Assembly (NCBI RefSeq): GCF_030813715.1
Contig: NZ_JAUSUZ010000001.1
Span: 7,254,001-7,318,000, forward strand
Source of the DNA: Catenuloplanes indicus
GTDB taxonomy: Bacteria; Actinomycetota; Actinomycetes; Mycobacteriales; Micromonosporaceae
Direction of reading: 5' to 3'
DNA length: 64,000 nucleotides
Every line of letters begins with the position of its first letter. Within the stretch, counting starts at the first letter, position 1. The position numbers and the translations under genes were made by a program. This document shows positions 13,655-21,763 of this stretch, piece by piece. Below the pieces are notes generated by a model, which was given only the letters and a program-made list of their open reading frames with translations, did no database searches and had not been told where the DNA came from.

Positions 13655-13685
13655 GGCCCGGAAGCACCGTGGGTGCTTCCGGGCC
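13655..13685 (+). terminator. Terminator hairpin after metK
   Basis: A perfect 14-bp stem (GGCCCGGAAGCACC, 13655-13668, paired with 13672-13685) around a GTG loop lies 16 bases after the metK stop and is followed by TTCGTGTTG. This marks the end of the housekeeping operon. Confidence 0.8.
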
Positions 13686-13789
13686 TTCGTGTTGCCCGGA
13701 GCCCGCGGCGCGCGCCGGGCGCTTCGGTGGGCGCGGCGCCGCGGAAAACCGGTCGGGGTGCCGGGGCGGGGGCGGTAGCGTGCCGGGAC

Positions 13790-14200
13790 GTGGAGCTTTC
13801 CGGCGTACCGCGGGTGTCGTGTGTTTTCGTGTGTCATGACGGGGGTGGGCGGGTGCTGCTGGCCCGGCGCGCGGCGGGTGCGCGCGACGAACCCGGGACG
13901 TGGGACACCGGGGCCGGCGCGCTCGAGTTCGGGGAGACGTTCGAGCGGGCGGTGACGCGCGAGGTCACCGAGGAGTACACGGCGCAGCCGCAGGAGATCG
14001 TGACGCTGGGCGTGCGGAACGTGCTGCGGTCCGATCCGCCGTCGCACTGGGTGGCCGTGGTGTTCGCGGTGCGCGTCGACCCGGCGGAGGTGCGGATCGG
14101 CGAGCCGCACAAATTCGACGCGATCGGCTGGTTCGCGCCGGACGCGCTGCCGGAGCCGGCCCACTCGCAACTCGCCGGGACGCTGGCGCTCTGGCGCTGA
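13790..14200 (+). CDS. Nudix hydrolase
   Basis: Predicted pyrophosphohydrolase acting on a nucleoside diphosphate derivative; substrate unknown. The chosen start is GTG 13790 (VELSGVPRVSCVFV), giving 136 residues; the open frame extends to 13673 through the metK terminator, which cannot be coding. A TAGCGT box ending 8 bases upstream and the lack of a ribosome site suggest a leaderless message. The Nudix box reads GALEFGETFERAVTREVTEEYTA (G-x5-E-x7-REVTEE), with the usual late Gly replaced by Thr. The preceding DTGAG matches the short-chain ADP-ribose/8-oxo-dGTP-type subgroup. Confidence 0.85.
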   Translation: MELSGVPRVSCVFVCHDGGGRVLLARRAAGARDEPGTWDTGAGALEFGETFERAVTREVTEEYTAQPQEIVTLGVRNVLRSDPPSHWVAVVFAVRVDPAEVRIGEPHKFDAIGWFAPDALPEPAHSQLAGTLALWR

Positions 14201-14217
14201 GCCGCACTCCTTGCGCG

Positions 14218-14236
14218 ATGCATACTCGGTATGCAT
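14218..14236. promoter_or_regulatory. Palindromic operator before padR
   Basis: ATGCATAC-TCG-GTATGCAT is a perfect 8+8 inverted repeat ending 11 bases before the padR ATG, and a further ATGCATACTC-type direct repeat overlaps it. PadR-family repressors commonly bind such dyads in front of their own ABC operon, so autoregulation is a good inference. Confidence 0.75.
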
Positions 14237-14247
14237 ACTCCGTAGGC

Positions 14248-14829
14248 ATGTCCATTCGTCATGGCCTGCTGGCGCTCCTGGAGCGCGGTCCCATGTACGG
14301 CTATCAGTTGCGCGCCGCGTTCGAGGAGAGCGTGGGCGGCACCTGGTCGCTGAACATCGGGCAGGTCTACACCACGTTGTCCCGGCTCGAACGGGACGGG
14401 TTCGTGCACCCCCTCCCGGAGAACGAGGGCGGGCAGCGGCCGTACGAGATCGCCGAGGCCGGGCGCACCGAGCTGGCTCGCTGGTTCGCCACGCCGATCG
14501 AGCGCACCGACCGGCCCCGCGACGAGCTCGCGATCAAGCTCGCGCTCGCGATGACCACGCCGGGTGTGGACGTCGCCGCGGTCGTGCAGAGCCAGCGGAC
14601 CGCGGGCGTCCGGGCACTGCAGGAGTACACCCGGCTCAAGCGCGGCCAGGACGCCGGAGATCTGCCCTGGCTGCTGGTGCTGGACGCGATGATCTTCCAG
14701 TGCGAGGCGGAGATCCGCTGGCTGGACCACTGCGAGGCCATGGTCCTGCGCCACCGCCCGCCCACCGCCGTCCGGAGCACCGCGCCGGCCGCCGAGCCGG
14801 CCCATGACCGGGAAGGAGCCGGTCGATGA
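14248..14829 (+). CDS. PadR-family transcriptional regulator
   Basis: Winged-helix repressor, probably of its own operon with the following ABC transporter. It has 193 residues from ATG 14248 (MSIRHGLLALLERGPMYGYQL); an earlier in-frame ATG at 14218 lies inside the palindrome and is unlikely. The PadR N-terminal domain covers residues 1-75 with the typical GPMYGYQLRAAFEE and YTTLSRLERDGFV recognition-wing region. A helical C-terminal dimerisation domain follows, with WLDHCEAMV near residue 155. The stop overlaps the ABC ATPase start by 4 bp. Confidence 0.9.
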   Translation: MSIRHGLLALLERGPMYGYQLRAAFEESVGGTWSLNIGQVYTTLSRLERDGFVHPLPENEGGQRPYEIAEAGRTELARWFATPIERTDRPRDELAIKLALAMTTPGVDVAAVVQSQRTAGVRALQEYTRLKRGQDAGDLPWLLVLDAMIFQCEAEIRWLDHCEAMVLRHRPPTAVRSTAPAAEPAHDREGAGR

Positions 14830-15548
14830 GCGACGCGGTACTGGAGATCGTCGACGTGCACCGTACGCACGGCACCGGCCCGGCCGCGGTGCACGCGCTG
14901 CGCGGCGTCGCGCTGCGGGTCCGGCCCGGTGAACTGGTCGCGATCATGGGACCGTCCGGGTCCGGCAAGTCCACGCTGCTCAACCTGGCCGGTGGCCTGG
15001 ACCGCCCGACCGGCGGCGAGGTGCTGGTCGAGGGCCGGTCGCTCGGCACGCTGAGCAACCGCGAGCTGTCCCGCGTGCGCCGCCGCACGATCGGCTACGT
15101 GTTCCAGGACTTCAACCTGCTGCCCAGCCTCACCGCGGCGGAGAACGTGGCGCTCCCGCTCGAACTCGACGGCACCGGCATCCGCGCGGCCCGCCGCGCC
15201 GCCATCGCGTCGCTGACCGAGGTCGGGCTCGCGGACCTGGCCACCCGCTTCCCGGACGAGATGTCCGGCGGTCAGCAGCAGCGCGTCGCGATCGCCCGCG
15301 CGCTGGTCGGCGAGCGCCGCCTGGTGCTGGCGGACGAGCCGACCGGCGCGCTGGACTCGCAGACCGGCGAGGCCGTGCTGCGGGTGCTGCGCGAGCGGGT
15401 GGACGCGGGCGCGGCCGGCCTGCTGGTCACGCACGAGGCCCGGCACGCGGGCTGGGGGGACCGGGTGATCTTCTTGCGGGACGGCCTGGTCGTCGACTCG
15501 TCGGGCCCGCTCGGCAGTGCGGACGACCTTCTGGAGCGCACCTCATGA
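14826..15548 (+). CDS. ABC transporter ATP-binding protein (MacB/LolD-like)
   Basis: ATPase subunit partnering the FtsX-type permease encoded next. It has 240 residues. The Walker A GPSGSGKST is near residue 42, Q-loop FQDFNLLPSL near residue 96, signature MSGGQQQRVAIARAL near residue 146, Walker B LVLADEPTGALD near residue 165 and H-loop VTHEARHA near residue 200. All motifs are intact. Genes of this type beside PadR regulators usually serve export or membrane-stress functions rather than nutrient uptake; the substrate is unknown. Confidence 0.93.
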   Translation: MSDAVLEIVDVHRTHGTGPAAVHALRGVALRVRPGELVAIMGPSGSGKSTLLNLAGGLDRPTGGEVLVEGRSLGTLSNRELSRVRRRTIGYVFQDFNLLPSLTAAENVALPLELDGTGIRAARRAAIASLTEVGLADLATRFPDEMSGGQQQRVAIARALVGERRLVLADEPTGALDSQTGEAVLRVLRERVDAGAAGLLVTHEARHAGWGDRVIFLRDGLVVDSSGPLGSADDLLERTS

Positions 15549-18244
15549 GGTCCTGGCTGACCGCGCTGCGCATCTCCCGCCGCGAGATGCGCCGCGCCAA
15601 GGGCCGGTCCGCGCTCGTGGTCGCCATGATCGCGGTGCCGGTCTGCGCGCTCGGCTACGCGGCCGCGTCGTACGACATGTACACGCTCACGCCGGCCGAG
15701 ACCGCCACCCGCACGCTCGGCGCGGCCGACGCGCTGCTGCTGCCCAGGCTCGACGAGCCGATCATGCAGGGTGCGGACGCCGAACTGTGGATGCCCGCCG
15801 CGCCCCAGGACGAGGAGGGAAGCGGGCGTGCCGGCATGACCGAGGCACAGGCGCTCGACGTGCTGCCGGCCGGCAGCCGGGTCGTACCGATGTCGTTCGG
15901 CGGGCTGGAGTTCCGCACCGCCGCCGGTGGCCTCGCACCGGCCGAGTTCGCGCAGCTGGACCTGGCTGATCCGATCTTCGACGGGATGGCCGAGCTGCTG
16001 GACGGCCGGGCACCGTCCGCGCCCGGCGAGGTCGCGATGTCCGAGGCCGCCCGCGACCGGTTCGGCGACACCATCGAGTCCCGCGAACGGGACCGCTCCT
16101 GGACCGTGGTCGGCACCATGGAGTTCCACGCCGACCTCGGCGAGTTCCTGATCTTCCCGACCGGCACGTTCCCGGAGCCCGGCGTCGAGGGCGCGAGCCA
16201 GTGGCTGGCGGACACGCCGCAGCCGGTCGACTGGTCCCAGGTCAACCAGATCAACCGGCGGGGCGTCGCGGTCACCTCCCGCGCCGTGCTGCTCGACCCG
16301 CCGGACCCGTCGATCACGGCGCTGCCCTGGGACGGCATCGCCCCGCCGGAGCGTGGCCTGAACCTGGTGACGATCGTCGCCGGCCTCGCCATGCTGGAGA
16401 TCATCCTGCTGGCCGGGCCGGCGTTCGCGGTCGGCGCGCGGCACCGGCAACGGTCGCTGGCGCTGGTCGCCGCGAACGGCGGCACCCGCGCCCATCTGCG
16501 GCGCATCGTGCTCGCGGACGGGCTGACGCTCGGCGGCACCGGCGCGGTCCTCGGCGCGGTCGCCGCGGTGCTGCTCGCCGTGCTGGCCCGCCCGGTCACG
16601 GAGCAGCTGGTGGTCGGCGCCCGGTTCGGCGGATACCGGTTCGACCTGCCCACGCTGGCCGGGATCGTGGGGCTGGCGGTGCTCACCGGGCTGCTCGCCG
16701 CGGCCGTGCCCGCGTTCACGGCCGCGCGCGCCGACGTGGTGGCCGCGCTGACCGGACGGCGTGGCGTGGTCCGGTCCAAGCGCCGCTGGCTGATCACCGG
16801 TGTGGTGACGACCGCCGCAGGCGTGGCCGTCGTCGCGCTCGGCCCGCAGGACGGTGCGGACTGGGGCGCCGAACGGATCGTGGCCGGGCTGGTTCTCGCC
16901 CAGCTCGGGCTGGTGCTGTGCACGCCGTCGCTGGTCGGGCTGATCGCCCGGCTCGGTGGCGTGCTGCCGCCCGCGCCGCGGATCGCGCTGCGCGACACCG
17001 CGCGCAACCGGTCGTCGTCCGCACCGGCCGTCTCCGCCGTGATGGCCGCGGTCGCGGGCACCGTCGCGATCGGCGTCTACCTGGTCAGTGCCACGGAGAA
17101 GGACGAGGCCGGCTACCTGGCCGGCCTGCCGCAGGGGTACGTCGGCGTCGACTACCAGAGCTACCGCGACGACTACGACCCGGCGTCCGAGGACCGGGCA
17201 CGCGCCGCGGTCGCACGGCTGCTCCCGGGCGCCGCCGTGACCGAGATGTCCCAGGTCGCGTGCGCGGATCCGGCCACCTACCAGGGCTGCAACCTGGTCG
17301 CGGTGCGGCCACCGGCCAAGCGGTGCCCCGGCGAGGCGAACGAGCCCACCAGCCGCGAACAGGTGCTGGCGCTGGCCGAGGATCCGCGGTGCGAGCGGAC
17401 CTGGCACTACAGCAGCCCCACGTTCCGGGAGGCGGTCGGCGGCCGGGAGACGCTGGTCGCGCTGACCGGTGCGTCCGGTGCCGACCTCGACCGGGCCGTG
17501 GCCGTGCTCGACCGCGGCGGCGTCGTGGTCGGCGATCCGTCGCTGATCGACAACGGCACGGCCGTGCTGCAGGTGCTCGCCACCCCGGCCGGGGCGGACG
17601 AGTCGGAGAGCCGCGAGATCACCGTCCCCGGTCACCTGCTGGAGTCCGGCCGGTTCGGCGCCACCGTCGTGCTCTCCCCGGCCGTGGTGCGGCAGGCCGG
17701 GTTCGCCGTCGCACCGGCCGGGCTCGTGGTCGCGGCCGGGACCACGCCGGCGGTCGGCGAGATCGACCGGCTCAACCTGGCGCTGGCCGAGGCGGGCAGC
17801 GGTGCCGCGTTCGTCGAGCGCGGGCCGGCCGGCAACGAGTCGCCGATGCTGTGGATGCTGGCCGCCGCGTCCACGCTGATCACGCTGGGCGCGGCCGGGA
17901 TAGCGACCGGCCTGGCCGCGGCGGACGGGCGCGCCGATCTGTCCACACTGGCCGCGATCGGAGCGGCGCCGCGGGTCCGGCGGCTGCTGTCGCTGAGCCA
18001 GTCCGGTGTCATCGCCGGGCTCGGGTCACTGCTCGGCCTCGCGGCCGGCATCGGGTCCGCGTTCGCCGTGCTGGCCGCGCGCAACGCGGCGATCGCCGGC
18101 GAGTGGCCGCTGGTGGCGCTCTACCCGCTGTCCGTACCGTGGGCGAACCTGGTGTTGATCCTGGTCGTGCCGCTGGTCGCGATGCTCGGCGCGGGCCTGC
18201 TCACCCGGTCCCGGTTGCCGATCGAGCGCCGCCGCCCGACCTGA
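15545..18244 (+). CDS. FtsX-like ABC transporter permease
   Basis: Membrane subunit of the padR-linked ABC system. It has 899 residues, the size of the two-module actinobacterial form. An N-terminal membrane helix (about residues 20-45) is followed by a large extracytoplasmic region, then groups of helices around residues 275-400 (including LVTIVAGLAMLEIILLAG) and 420-525. A second external domain with several cysteines (about 530-760) comes next, then a final group of helices around 770-885. The start ATG overlaps the ATPase stop by 4 bp. Confidence 0.9.
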   Translation: MRSWLTALRISRREMRRAKGRSALVVAMIAVPVCALGYAAASYDMYTLTPAETATRTLGAADALLLPRLDEPIMQGADAELWMPAAPQDEEGSGRAGMTEAQALDVLPAGSRVVPMSFGGLEFRTAAGGLAPAEFAQLDLADPIFDGMAELLDGRAPSAPGEVAMSEAARDRFGDTIESRERDRSWTVVGTMEFHADLGEFLIFPTGTFPEPGVEGASQWLADTPQPVDWSQVNQINRRGVAVTSRAVLLDPPDPSITALPWDGIAPPERGLNLVTIVAGLAMLEIILLAGPAFAVGARHRQRSLALVAANGGTRAHLRRIVLADGLTLGGTGAVLGAVAAVLLAVLARPVTEQLVVGARFGGYRFDLPTLAGIVGLAVLTGLLAAAVPAFTAARADVVAALTGRRGVVRSKRRWLITGVVTTAAGVAVVALGPQDGADWGAERIVAGLVLAQLGLVLCTPSLVGLIARLGGVLPPAPRIALRDTARNRSSSAPAVSAVMAAVAGTVAIGVYLVSATEKDEAGYLAGLPQGYVGVDYQSYRDDYDPASEDRARAAVARLLPGAAVTEMSQVACADPATYQGCNLVAVRPPAKRCPGEANEPTSREQVLALAEDPRCERTWHYSSPTFREAVGGRETLVALTGASGADLDRAVAVLDRGGVVVGDPSLIDNGTAVLQVLATPAGADESESREITVPGHLLESGRFGATVVLSPAVVRQAGFAVAPAGLVVAAGTTPAVGEIDRLNLALAEAGSGAAFVERGPAGNESPMLWMLAAASTLITLGAAGIATGLAAADGRADLSTLAAIGAAPRVRRLLSLSQSGVIAGLGSLLGLAAGIGSAFAVLAARNAAIAGEWPLVALYPLSVPWANLVLILVVPLVAMLGAGLLTRSRLPIERRRPT

Positions 18245-18252
18245 CCCGGCAC

Positions 18253-18289
18253 CCCGCCGCCGGGCCGTGTCATCCGGCCCGGCGGCGGG
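18253..18289 (+). terminator. Terminator hairpin after the ABC operon
   Basis: A perfect 15-bp stem (CCCGCCGCCGGGCCG, 18253-18267, paired with 18275-18289) with a 7-base loop sits 8 bases after the permease stop. No T-tract follows, as is usual in this phylum. Confidence 0.75.
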
Positions 18290-18301
18290 CAGAATGCCGT
18301 C

Positions 18302-18709
18302 ATGAGACTGCGGCAGACCGTCCTCGACACCACGGACCCGCGCGCGCTTGCCGAGTTCTACCGGGAGCTGCTCGGCCTGGCGTACCGTCCGGGCGACGAG
18401 CCACCGGCACCCGGCGCGGACGACCCGCTCGGCCGCGACTGGCTGGTGCTGCGCGAGCCCGGCGGCGTGCCGAGGCTCGCGTTCCAGTACGTGTCCGAGC
18501 TGCCCCGGCCCACCTGGCCGGTCTCCCACGAGATTCCCCAGCAGCTGCACCTGGACATCGCCGTCGACACCGCCGCCGAGCTGGACGCGCAGCACCCGCG
18601 CGTGCTCGCGCTCGGTGGCACGCTGCTGCTGGAACGCCTGGACGACGACGAGCCGCTGCGCGTCTACGCCGACCCGTCCGGCCACCCGTTCTGCGTCTTC
18701 GTAGGCTGA
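18302..18709 (+). CDS. VOC (glyoxalase/bleomycin-resistance fold) protein
   Basis: Small single-domain vicinal-oxygen-chelate protein of 135 residues; enzymatic role unknown. The typical opening RQTVLDTTDPRALAEFYRELLGL and the closing VYADPSGHPFCVFVG are clear, with QLHLDIAVDT in the middle providing a candidate metal-ligand His. The start ATG follows the upstream terminator directly, so it probably has its own promoter overlapping that hairpin region. Confidence 0.8.
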   Translation: MRLRQTVLDTTDPRALAEFYRELLGLAYRPGDEPPAPGADDPLGRDWLVLREPGGVPRLAFQYVSELPRPTWPVSHEIPQQLHLDIAVDTAAELDAQHPRVLALGGTLLLERLDDDEPLRVYADPSGHPFCVFVG

Positions 18710-18794
18710 GGGCGTGAGCTGAGCCATAACCGTCGAACCAGGAACGGTTACAGTGACGTTTCTTCGGTCACCTGACGTGGCATCGGAGGACACT

Positions 18795-19649
18795 GTGACA
18801 ACCGTGGGTTTCATCGGGCTGGGCACCATGGGTCAGCTGATGGCGCTGAACCTGGTCCGGGCCGGCACCGACCTCGTCGTCTGGAATCGCACGGCGTCCC
18901 GCGCCGAGCCGCTGCGCGCCGCCGGTGCCCGCGTCGCCGGGACCTCGGCCGAGGTCTTCACCGGTTCCCAGGTGATCATCCTGATGCTCGCCAACGCCGC
19001 CGCGGCGGACGCGGTCCTGGAGGACGCCGACGTCGCCGGGCGGATCGTGGTCCACATGGGAACGATCGCGCCGGAGGACTCCCAGCGTCTGGAGTCGGCC
19101 GTCCGGGCCGGCGGCGGCAGCTACGTCGAGGCGCCGGTCTCCGGCTCCCGCGTCCCGGCCGAGCAGGGCGCGCTGGTGGCCATGCTGGCCGGCGACCCCG
19201 AGGCGATCGGGACGGTACGCCCGCTGCTCGCCCCGATGTGCCGCGAGACCATCGTCTGCGGCCCGGTCCCGGACGCGCTCACCATGAAGCTGGCCACCAA
19301 CATCTTCATGCTGAGCAGCGTCATGGGCCTGGTCGAGGCGTTCCACTTCGCCGCCCGCAACCACCTCGACCTGGGCACGCTGCGCAGCATCGTCGACAAC
19401 AGCCAGATGACCAGCGACATCTCCCGGGTCAAGTCCGGCAACCTGGTCGCCCGCGACTTCACCGTCCAGGGCGGCGCCGCCGACGTCCTGAAGAACCTCG
19501 CGCTGGTCGCCGGCGCGGCCCGCGCCGCCGGTGTCTCCGCGCCGCTCACCGAGACCATGCACCGCCTGATGGAGGAGACCGTCGTTCTGGGCCACGGCTC
19601 CGACGACTTCACCGCGGCCATCAAGGCCCTCGAGGCCCGCGACGCCTGA
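18795..19649 (+). CDS. NAD(P)-dependent beta-hydroxyacid dehydrogenase / imine-reductase-like protein
   Basis: Oxidoreductase of the 3-hydroxyisobutyrate dehydrogenase superfamily. The start is GTG 18795 (VTTVGFIGLGTMG) with GGAGGA upstream; the open frame extends to 18753. It has 284 residues. The Rossmann GxGxxG is GLGTMG at about residue 7-12, and VEAPVSGSRVPAEQG is the substrate-binding motif. The catalytic lysine candidate is in DALTMKLATN near residue 170, with the all-helical C-terminal domain after it. The exact substrate is unclear. Confidence 0.85.
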   Translation: MTTVGFIGLGTMGQLMALNLVRAGTDLVVWNRTASRAEPLRAAGARVAGTSAEVFTGSQVIILMLANAAAADAVLEDADVAGRIVVHMGTIAPEDSQRLESAVRAGGGSYVEAPVSGSRVPAEQGALVAMLAGDPEAIGTVRPLLAPMCRETIVCGPVPDALTMKLATNIFMLSSVMGLVEAFHFAARNHLDLGTLRSIVDNSQMTSDISRVKSGNLVARDFTVQGGAADVLKNLALVAGAARAAGVSAPLTETMHRLMEETVVLGHGSDDFTAAIKALEARDA

Positions 19650-19664
19650 ACGGGCCGGCGCGGG

Positions 19665-20075
19665 TCAGCGGAGCCAGTCGTTGACGTCGTCGTGGAACAG
19701 GAGGCGGATGAGGGCGATGTTGATGACGATGCCGAGGATGGACTGGAGGGCGGCGCCGGTGAGGATGTTGATGACGCCGCCGAGGACGTTGAGGCCGCAG
19801 ATGGCGGCCGCGGCCGTGCGGGCCCACGCGACGCCGCGCCAGATCAGGATGCCGGTGACGATCTGGACGGCGGAGATGACCAGCTGGGCGATGAGCAGCG
19901 CGTAGGACCACGCGGGTACGTCGGAGCCGCGGCCGGCCTCCTCGCCGAGCAGCGCGATGAGCGCGACCGAGACGACCAGGCCGAGCGCACCGAGGACGGC
20001 CAGCATGACGGAGACGAGTTTGACCTGACGGGGGCGGGTGCGCGGCGGCACCGGCGAGTGCTGGATGTCACTCAT
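19665..20075 (-). CDS. Small multi-pass membrane protein of unknown function
   Basis: A 136-residue protein with a short basic, Pro-rich N-terminus (SPVPPRTRPRQVK) and about four hydrophobic segments at roughly residues 19-43, 57-77, 82-102 and 106-127. It ends in the charged HDDVNDWLR. I do not recognise a named family. It is transcribed away from the anti-sigma gene, sharing the roughly 180-bp divergent region with it, and its 3' end converges on the dehydrogenase. Confidence 0.75.
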   Translation of the reverse strand: MSDIQHSPVPPRTRPRQVKLVSVMLAVLGALGLVVSVALIALLGEEAGRGSDVPAWSYALLIAQLVISAVQIVTGILIWRGVAWARTAAAAICGLNVLGGVINILTGAALQSILGIVINIALIRLLFHDDVNDWLR

Positions 20076-20259
20076 CGACCCATGCTATTGTCCCGCGTCA
20101 ATGTTTTTGATCTTGCGGCCGTGGATCGTGCCGGGAGGCGGATCGTCCGGCCGGCGGTGTCGGGTATCGAGGCTCACCGGTTGTTGCTCCAGTGGCCACA
20201 GTGGTGGGAGCATCGTGACTCGCGGTTCCTGCCCCGAAGACCCGAGGTTCAACGTGCTG

Positions 20260-21102
20260 ATGGACGACACGGATCGGCATCCGGTCACCGAGCTGCTCGG
20301 TGCCTACTACATGGATGCGCTGCCGATCGAGCAGGGTGACGAGATCGAGCGTCACCTCGCCGAGTGCGCCCGCTGCCGGGAGACCGCGGACGAGGTGATC
20401 GAGCTGGTCGCGACGCTCGCGCTGGTCGAGGGGGAGGGCCGGCAGCAGGTCATCGACGAGTTCGGTGCCGGGGCGGCGACGTCCGTGGCCGGGGCCGCGC
20501 CGGAGGTCGTGCCGGTGGTCTCGGTGCGGCGCCCGGAGGAGCAGCCGGAGAGCCGCCCGGAGCAGCGTCCGGATCAGCCGGCGCGCGGGAGCCGGGACCG
20601 GACCGGGCCGCCCGGCAGCCGGCGGCCGTCGGGGGCGCCGGGGCCCGGCAGTCAGCGGCCGCGCAGCCGGCGGCGGGCGCTGGCCGTGACCGGCGCGCTC
20701 TTCGCGGTGGCGGTCATCGCGGCCGGTCTGGCCGGGGTGGCGCTGTTCCGTGGGCTGACCGGGTCGCCCGCGGACGGGTACGAGACGGTCGCGGCCACCG
20801 GCCGGGAGGGCGCGGCCTCGCTCTCCGTGGTGGTGAGCGAGCAGGAGGAGGGCGACGTGCTCGTCGAGGCGACGGTGTCCGGTCTGACCGCCGGCACCGG
20901 TTACCGCCTCTACGCCACGACGGCCGACGGGGAGATCGCCCTGGTCGCGAGCTGGACCGACACCGGGCAGGCGCAGAACCCGTCCGGCCGGCTGGACGTC
21001 GAGATCGCCGCACTCGTGTCGTTCACCGTGACCGGCCCGGGTGGCGGCCCGGTGGTGACCGCCGACTTCCGCACCGCGACCAGCAGCACGCCGCCGCGCT
21101 GA
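20260..21102 (+). CDS. Membrane anti-sigma factor with zinc-finger (ZAS) domain
   Basis: Predicted to hold the ECF sigma factor encoded directly downstream. The start is ATG 20260 (MDDTDRHPV), giving 280 residues; GTG 20254 or 20215 are alternatives. The ZAS motif H-x3-C-x2-C is complete (His32, Cys36, Cys39, in ERHLAECARCRE). A long Pro/Arg/Gly-rich linker (about residues 75-135) leads to one membrane helix (about 138-162). An extracytoplasmic domain of about 110 residues follows, with the LVASWTDTGQAQNPSGRL type sequence seen in RskA-like proteins. Anti-sigma genes usually follow their sigma gene; here the order is reversed. Confidence 0.88.
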   Translation: MDDTDRHPVTELLGAYYMDALPIEQGDEIERHLAECARCRETADEVIELVATLALVEGEGRQQVIDEFGAGAATSVAGAAPEVVPVVSVRRPEEQPESRPEQRPDQPARGSRDRTGPPGSRRPSGAPGPGSQRPRSRRRALAVTGALFAVAVIAAGLAGVALFRGLTGSPADGYETVAATGREGAASLSVVVSEQEEGDVLVEATVSGLTAGTGYRLYATTADGEIALVASWTDTGQAQNPSGRLDVEIAALVSFTVTGPGGGPVVTADFRTATSSTPPR

Positions 21103-21181
21103 CCCGCGAGCGGCGCACGGATCACGCAATCAGACGACGGACATGCCCACACGCGCGTCCACCTGATCTCCTTGGTGGTGA

Positions 21182-21763
21182 ATGGTGAACAGCACGTCCT
21201 CGATCCCTCGCAAGGACGCCGGGGACTCCGAAGCGACGGGTGAGACGCCGGAGGCGGCGCTCGAACACCTGCAGCGGGTGCACCGGCCGGTGCTGCTCGC
21301 CTACGTCCGGCAGCTCGTCAAGGGCGACGTCCACTGGGCCGAGGACGTGGTCCAGGAGACGATGGTGCGCGCCTGGAAGAACCCGGACGCGCGCATGCAG
21401 GACGGCCGGTGGAGCCGCGGCTGGCTGTGCACCGTGGCCCGGCGGATCGTGATCGACAACATCCGCGCGGCCGCAGCGCGCCCGGCGGAGGCGCCGGACG
21501 AGCTGATGCCGGAGATCGCCGCGGCCGAGGTCGATCTGGCCGCCCGGCTGGACGACCGGGAGATCCGGGCCGCGATCGCGATGCTGCCGGAGCGGCTCCG
21601 GACGGTCCTGGTGGAGATCTTCTACCAGGAGCGGACGGTCGCGGAGGCAGCCGAGGTGCTGGACGTGCCGGCCGGGACCGTGAAGTCGCGGACGTTCTAC
21701 GCGCTGCGGGCGCTGCGGGGCGCGCTGGACGAGCGGGGCTACAAGCGGCATGACCAGGATTGA
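21182..21763 (+). CDS. ECF RNA polymerase sigma factor
   Basis: Alternative sigma factor, probably controlled by the upstream anti-sigma protein. It has 193 residues from ATG 21182; the next codon is GTG, so the start could be 21185. Region 2 is seen as WAEDVVQETMVRAWKN (about residues 51-66) with RGWLCTVARRIVIDNIR. Region 4 has LPERLRTVLVEIFYQERTVAEAAEVLDVPAGTVKSRTFYALRALR. It resembles the second ECF factor at 24978 closely in region 2, so the two are probably paralogues. It overlaps the next gene by 14 bp. Confidence 0.93.
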   Translation: MVNSTSSIPRKDAGDSEATGETPEAALEHLQRVHRPVLLAYVRQLVKGDVHWAEDVVQETMVRAWKNPDARMQDGRWSRGWLCTVARRIVIDNIRAAAARPAEAPDELMPEIAAAEVDLAARLDDREIRAAIAMLPERLRTVLVEIFYQERTVAEAAEVLDVPAGTVKSRTFYALRALRGALDERGYKRHDQD

